Source: Gelatiniphilus marinus
Lineage (GTDB): Bacteria; Bacteroidota; Bacteroidia; Flavobacteriales; Flavobacteriaceae
Strand: one strand, 5' to 3'
Length of the DNA stretch: 64,000 bases
Assembly (NCBI RefSeq): GCF_042678305.1
Contig: NZ_JBHUDT010000002.1
Part shown: positions 60,107 through 64,000 of the stretch, in pieces
Layout of the letters: every line of letters begins with the position of its first letter
Numbering within the stretch: the first letter of the stretch is position 1
Translations under genes and position numbers: made by a program
The notes under the pieces: generated by a model
What the model saw: the letters and a program-made list of their open reading frames with translations, nothing else
The model's database searches: none
What the model was told of the DNA's origin: nothing

Positions 60107-62605
60107 CTACAACTTTACAGCATTGTTATTAACAAAAAAAATGGCATTGGTTAAAAAGAGCTTGCCGTTTTCCCAAAAGCTTCTAAACATTACATTGTCT
60201 GCCATGTAAATCATACTGCCTTTTCCAATACGTGCTTCACCAAAAATTAACGAGTTGTTTAATTTTTTTAAAGTATGGCTTCCCACAAAACCAGAAACTT
60301 GTGTTGTATTATCGCTTAAATAGGCCACATTAAAATTATTATCGCCTAATAATTTATAAGAGTTGCTGCCTAATTTAAGCGAGTAGTAACTCTTGTTGTA
60401 ACCAAATGCCAAAGGGTGTGTGTTATCTACTTTGGTTTTAAACACAGCGCCGGAAATAAGGTTTTTTATAGCCTCTCGTTCTCTGTTGGCGTATGGTATT
60501 AAATTAATGCTGTCTTTGTCTTTGGGGTTGGTTTGCTTGTTTTTTAGCTTAAAACCTTTTTTGTCTGCAAAAGTTTTTAGGGCATTGCCAATGGCAATTA
60601 CTTTTCCGCCTTGGGCAACCCAAGATTTTAATTTTTCTAGTCCGCTTTGGTTTAAAATAGAGCCGTAATTACCGCTGGGAATTATTAGCACATTAAATGG
60701 ATTAAGGTTTAAACCAGCAAAATTTTCTGTGTTTATTGAGGTTACTGGGTAATGCAATTGCTGCTCGAAAAAGTGCCAAAGTGCACCATAATCTAAAGAT
60801 GATGTGCCTTTGCCAGAGAGAATTGCAATGTTTTGTTTGTTAACCAATTTAATATCTGGCGATCCAAAATCTGGGCCGCTTGCAGAAAATCCGGTTTGTG
60901 CTGGGGTTAGTTCTCGGTTAAATTGGTTGGCAGATGTTATAACAATGTTATCAAAATCGCTTACCTTTTTATTATCGCCCTTAACAATAATTAAAGAGCC
61001 GCTGTTAAAAGATTTACCCTCGGTTTTAAGTGGTTTTTCGGTAAATCTTACTTTAATGTTTTGCTTTAATAAATCGGTTAAAAACTCGGCATCTTTTAAA
61101 TGGTTCCATTTTGCAATATATCCTGTAGCGGTTTTGTTAGGGGTATTGTTTTTTGTAATTTTTTTTACAGGATTTGATTGTACCAAGTTTTTACTGGCTA
61201 TGGCATTTAAGCCGTAGGCATAAGGTAAGCCCCAAGCTGTAATGTCGTAGGTTAGCGAATCGCTTAGTTTGGTGTGGGGCTCAAAAAGCACTTTTACCAT
61301 TTTGCCTTTGGGTTGGTTGGTGCTTACCACTAAATCTGTTGGCGAAGTGCTTATTTGCTTTTGCGAAGACGAGGCATAATGGTAACCGCTAACTTTTCCG
61401 CCTTGAGCGAAACCATATTTAATCTCGTGTTTGTCAAGCAGATTTGTTAGCGACTCAATTTTATCGGTATGGCCCTGAAGTACATAGCTTTTGTATTTTA
61501 AGTTAGAATTATTGAAGAATTTTTTAAACTCAGTATTTAGTTTTTCGGCATGTTTTGATGCTATTTCAACAGTCGATAAACCCGCGGTTGTGTGGTGGGC
61601 AACCCGGTCTGCAAGGGTTAAAACATTACCTTCATCATTTAAAATACCCAATCCGGCACGCCCGTGGCCTGCTTGCTCGTAGGTCATTCCTATGGCGCCC
61701 AAATAAGTTGGGTAGGTATCGCCATAGCTGGGGTATAGTAAATCGAAACGTTCTTTTGTAAAATAAAGCCATCCTTGGGCATCAAAATATTTTGCGTTGT
61801 TTTTACCAATTAGTGTTTGGAAATCGCGCTGCCAATTGGTAATTATCTCGTGAAAAGGTTCGGCTGCCGGTGCAAAATAATAGGGTTCGTTAATACCTTG
61901 CTCATGAAAATCGACATGAATATGAGGCAGCCATTTGTTGTAAATTTTAAGCCTTGTTGTGGTTTCTGTTTGTGTTGCCCAAGCCCAATCCCGGTTTAAA
62001 TCGAACAGGTAGTGGTTTGGTCTGCCACTGGGCCAGGGCTCGTGGTGTTCGCTGGCTTGCTGGTTAATGTTATAGGGCGTGCTAGCGGTAGTGTTGTACC
62101 AATTAACATAGCGGTCGCGGCCATCTGGATTTAAGCAAGGGTCTATAATAACCACCGTGTTTTGCAACCAGTCTTGTTTTTCGGTTAAAAGTTTGTAAAG
62201 TGTTTCCATGGCTGCCTCGGTGCTTGAAGCTTCGTTACCGTGCACGTTATAGCTTAACCATACAATGGCGATATCTGGGTTTGTTGGCTCACCATCAATT
62301 ACCCCCGTGTTTTTTAGGTTGTTTTTACGAATGGTTTCAAGATTTTGCAGGTTTTCTTCTGAAGAGACATAAGCAACCATAAGAGATCTGCGCTCGTAAG
62401 TTTCTCCATAATTTTCGAGTTTTACCTGTTTTGGAAGTTGCTTGGAAACCTGTTTAAAATAATCGACTACTTGGTGGTGTCTTGAAAATTGAGATCCCAA
62501 AGGGTATCCTAAAAATTCTGAAGGCGATTGAAGGTCTTGCGCGTTAAATGGTAAGCTACATGCTAATAAGGCAAAAAAGAATAAACGGCTTAAATACTGT
62601 TTCAT
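60107..62605 (-). CDS. M14-family zinc carboxypeptidase (extracellular)
   Basis: This 832-residue protein has a signal peptide (MKQYLSRLFFFALLACSLPFNAQ) and an M14 domain. Zinc ligands are H122 and E125 in YNVHGNEASS and a His in HIHVDFHEQG (about residues 228-236). DLNRDWAW and YEQAGHG (about 310) line the active site. The remaining half has a glutamine amidotransferase-like segment (FNVLIIPSGNYGS, near 650) and no catalytic Cys. It probably digests peptides outside the cell for nutrition. The gene is isolated. Confidence 0.88.
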   Translation of the reverse strand: MKQYLSRLFFFALLACSLPFNAQDLQSPSEFLGYPLGSQFSRHHQVVDYFKQVSKQLPKQVKLENYGETYERRSLMVAYVSSEENLQNLETIRKNNLKNTGVIDGEPTNPDIAIVWLSYNVHGNEASSTEAAMETLYKLLTEKQDWLQNTVVIIDPCLNPDGRDRYVNWYNTTASTPYNINQQASEHHEPWPSGRPNHYLFDLNRDWAWATQTETTTRLKIYNKWLPHIHVDFHEQGINEPYYFAPAAEPFHEIITNWQRDFQTLIGKNNAKYFDAQGWLYFTKERFDLLYPSYGDTYPTYLGAIGMTYEQAGHGRAGLGILNDEGNVLTLADRVAHHTTAGLSTVEIASKHAEKLNTEFKKFFNNSNLKYKSYVLQGHTDKIESLTNLLDKHEIKYGFAQGGKVSGYHYASSSQKQISTSPTDLVVSTNQPKGKMVKVLFEPHTKLSDSLTYDITAWGLPYAYGLNAIASKNLVQSNPVKKITKNNTPNKTATGYIAKWNHLKDAEFLTDLLKQNIKVRFTEKPLKTEGKSFNSGSLIIVKGDNKKVSDFDNIVITSANQFNRELTPAQTGFSASGPDFGSPDIKLVNKQNIAILSGKGTSSLDYGALWHFFEQQLHYPVTSINTENFAGLNLNPFNVLIIPSGNYGSILNQSGLEKLKSWVAQGGKVIAIGNALKTFADKKGFKLKNKQTNPKDKDSINLIPYANREREAIKNLISGAVFKTKVDNTHPLAFGYNKSYYSLKLGSNSYKLLGDNNFNVAYLSDNTTQVSGFVGSHTLKKLNNSLIFGEARIGKGSMIYMADNVMFRSFWENGKLFLTNAIFFVNNNAVKL

Positions 62606-63112
62606 GGAAAAAGGTAAATTAATTCGAGGGCTAATTTACTTAATTTATGCATCTGAGCCTAACATAAAGCCTTTGGCCATTTAAGAATATTATACCGTTA
62701 AATAGGCCTGTGCTTTTATTACATTTGGTTTTTTTTGCAATAAAAGATCAATTAAAAAACTGTAATTTAAGCAATTGCTGTTTGGTATAAGATGTTTTTT
62801 TATTGAAAATATGCTTGGTTTTTATCGGACAAAGCATGGACATAAGCAGATTTATTTTGTTTTATGTGCATTAGTAAATAGCTTAGCTAATGGACAGCAA
62901 TGGCCAATATTCAACATGTTCATAAGTATTTTAGATGTGTTTTTTTAAAACTTTCAATTTAAAAGCAATTGTGTTTTTTATGGACAAGCCTGTTTTTAAT
63001 TGATGAACTTATAATTATAATAGGTGCTTTAAATGATTAAAATATAGATGTTTGTATTATTAAAGCCGAAATAGATTACGTGTCTATGTCAAAAAAAAAA
63101 ATAATAATTAAT
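62606..63112. other. Long intergenic gap with no recognised element
   Basis: About 500 bp separate the M14 gene start from the next barrel gene start. The genes diverge, so promoters for both lie here, but I could not pick out a convincing TTG-N19-TAnnTTTG. No reading frame or hairpin stands out. Confidence 0.5.
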
Positions 63113-63757
63113 ATGAAAAAACAATTACTAGCATACCTTGTTTTTTTTACTGGTTTATCTTTATATAGCCAACAGTTGTACATGGAATATGGCTCGACAA
63201 TTTCTGCTTTCGATTACAAGAATTCTCAAGGACAACCGCTAGATAATTTATTGTCTAAGTCAAAATCTTATTTTGGCATGGGGTATAGACAGGTTGTTAA
63301 TAAGCAAAAAACCATGTTTATTTCTGCCGGTGTGTCTTACAACAATTATGGAGCCATAGGCAGCGAAAGCAGTGTGGACAATTTTTTTGCGTGGGACGTA
63401 AGCTATTTGGGTATTAAAGCAGGTTTGGACATCCGTTTGTTTCAATTGCAGGACTTGTTGTTTTTCGCTAATGCTTCGGTGGCTTCAGAATTTTTAATAC
63501 GGGGCAATCAAACCATAAACAACGATGTGTTTAATTTGGTAGGCGAAAAGGAGTTTAACAACAGCATTTTGTTTTTGCGAGCCGGTGTTGGGCTGCAATA
63601 TCCCATTTCAAACAGTACGGCCATTTATGCGGGATATACCTACGGAAAATCCGTATTGATTAGTAGTGGCGAAAATGCCGAAAAATTAAAACTAAGCGCC
63701 CATCAATTCGGTATTGGTTTTATTATAAACCTACCAAACTGTTTTTGCGATTTTTAG
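63113..63757 (+). CDS. Outer-membrane beta-barrel protein
   Basis: The ATG at 63113 gives 214 residues with a signal peptide MKKQLLAYLVFFTGLSLYSQ; an ATG 33 bp upstream would add a basic tail in front. The mature part has alternating strands (YFGMGYRQVVNKQKTMFISAGVSYNNYG, WDVSYLGIKAGLDIRLF, FLRAGVGLQYPI, IYAGYTYGKSVL), typical of a small barrel. It ends FIINLPNCFCDF, with two cysteines near the end, which is unusual for a barrel terminus. No specific function can be assigned. Confidence 0.75.
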   Translation: MKKQLLAYLVFFTGLSLYSQQLYMEYGSTISAFDYKNSQGQPLDNLLSKSKSYFGMGYRQVVNKQKTMFISAGVSYNNYGAIGSESSVDNFFAWDVSYLGIKAGLDIRLFQLQDLLFFANASVASEFLIRGNQTINNDVFNLVGEKEFNNSILFLRAGVGLQYPISNSTAIYAGYTYGKSVLISSGENAEKLKLSAHQFGIGFIINLPNCFCDF

Positions 63758-63900
63758 CACAAGTGTTGCTAGCCAGTCGCTTAAATTGTAACGTTTTAGG
63801 GCTAGACAAATGATGGACAGGCTACTTAAAACCTAATTTTTGTTTTAAATTGCTAGTTAAATGTTACCCACAAAATATAATGTATTAAAGATTGAACCAA

Positions 63901-64000
63901 ATGAAATTATATGTTTTATTAGCTATTGTATTAAGTTTTGCTTTTTCTTTGGATGCGCAAAATTCTGCTAAATCGAGTTCTTATAATATTATACGAACTA
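63901..64000 (+). CDS. Secreted protein, N-terminal fragment
   Basis: The ATG at 63901 opens a frame that runs off the right edge. The first residues MKLYVLLAIVLSFAFSLDAQ look like a signal peptide cleaved after DAQ, followed by NSAKSSSYNIIRT. Only 33 residues are visible, so the product cannot be named. It lies 143 bp after the barrel gene on the same strand. Confidence 0.6.
   Translation, partial: MKLYVLLAIVLSFAFSLDAQNSAKSSSYNIIRT

Noticed and set aside
1..64000. CRISPR arrays, insertion sequences, phage or defence genes
   Set aside because: I saw no spaced direct repeats, transposase or integrase, restriction-modification or toxin genes. The candidates examined were housekeeping genes or repeats described above.

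Overview
The window is a 64 kb chromosomal segment of a low-GC member of the Flavobacteriaceae (phylum Bacteroidota). Three things point there. Promoters fit the Bacteroidota housekeeping pattern TTG-N19-TAnnTTTG, and perfect examples precede a tRNA-Lys gene, the rpmB ribosomal cluster and a MerR regulator. Purine-rich Shine-Dalgarno sites are mostly absent. The gene content is typical of flavobacteria: DUF4295 beside rpmB/rpmG, DUF2851, DUF2721, DUF5683, DUF6122, WbqC, outer-membrane barrels with a carboxypeptidase-regulatory-like domain, and lipoproteins. Almost everything is housekeeping DNA. There is no prophage, integrase, transposase, CRISPR array, rRNA operon or recognisable defence system.

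Layout. 1-1.5 kb: the start of a carotenoid desaturase (crtI) behind a MerR regulator with cobalamin-photoreceptor motifs. 1.6-4 kb: an octahaem cytochrome lipoprotein with HEAT and TPR repeats. 4-4.3 kb: two tRNA genes. 4.3-10.4 kb: aroK, a PyrR-like phosphoribosyltransferase, an Hsp15-like protein, an FKBP-type lipoprotein, a barrel protein and two tandem alpha/beta hydrolases. 10.8-17.3 kb, minus strand: acyl-CoA dehydrogenase with a HhH protein, an alanine:cation symporter, a K+ channel with PspC, and DUF2851. 17.4-23 kb: DUF2721, CIA30, a Crp/Fnr regulator, guaB and lysS. 23-28 kb: an outer-membrane receptor, a CoA-binding protein and a Na+/solute symporter. 27.7-36.2 kb, plus strand: recR, a glycosyltransferase, a 2-oxoacid dehydrogenase E2, an exonuclease, FAH-Hpt-cinA, rpmB-rpmG-DUF4295 and ftsY. 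36.2-39.6 kb: a serine hydrolase and rimO between two decayed genes. 39.7-48 kb: recF, then a YfgM-like protein, ribH, two small membrane proteins, mutL, two rhomboids, a four-helix-bundle protein and an EEP-family phosphatase. 48-53.8 kb, minus strand: the parA-parB-DUF5683-dapB-lepB-WbqC-DUF6122 series. 54-64 kb: a pseudouridine synthase, a GNAT enzyme, an ECF sigma factor with a membrane partner, a TonB-dependent receptor, a decayed lipoprotein, an M14 peptidase, a barrel protein and the start of a secreted protein.

The least explained signals are non-coding or decayed. A roughly 115-133 bp structured repeat with GCGTTA/TAACGC ends occurs twice in opposite orientations. Three hairpins stand in series between lysS and the receptor gene. 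Heptad-periodic repeats lie in intergenic gaps. Three genes carry two inactivating lesions each (SRPBCC protein, antitoxin-like protein, small lipoprotein). A 50-residue DUF4295 gene is also present. I found no convincing undescribed multi-gene system. The best leads are the repeat family, the hairpin series and the candidate B12 light sensor upstream of crtI.
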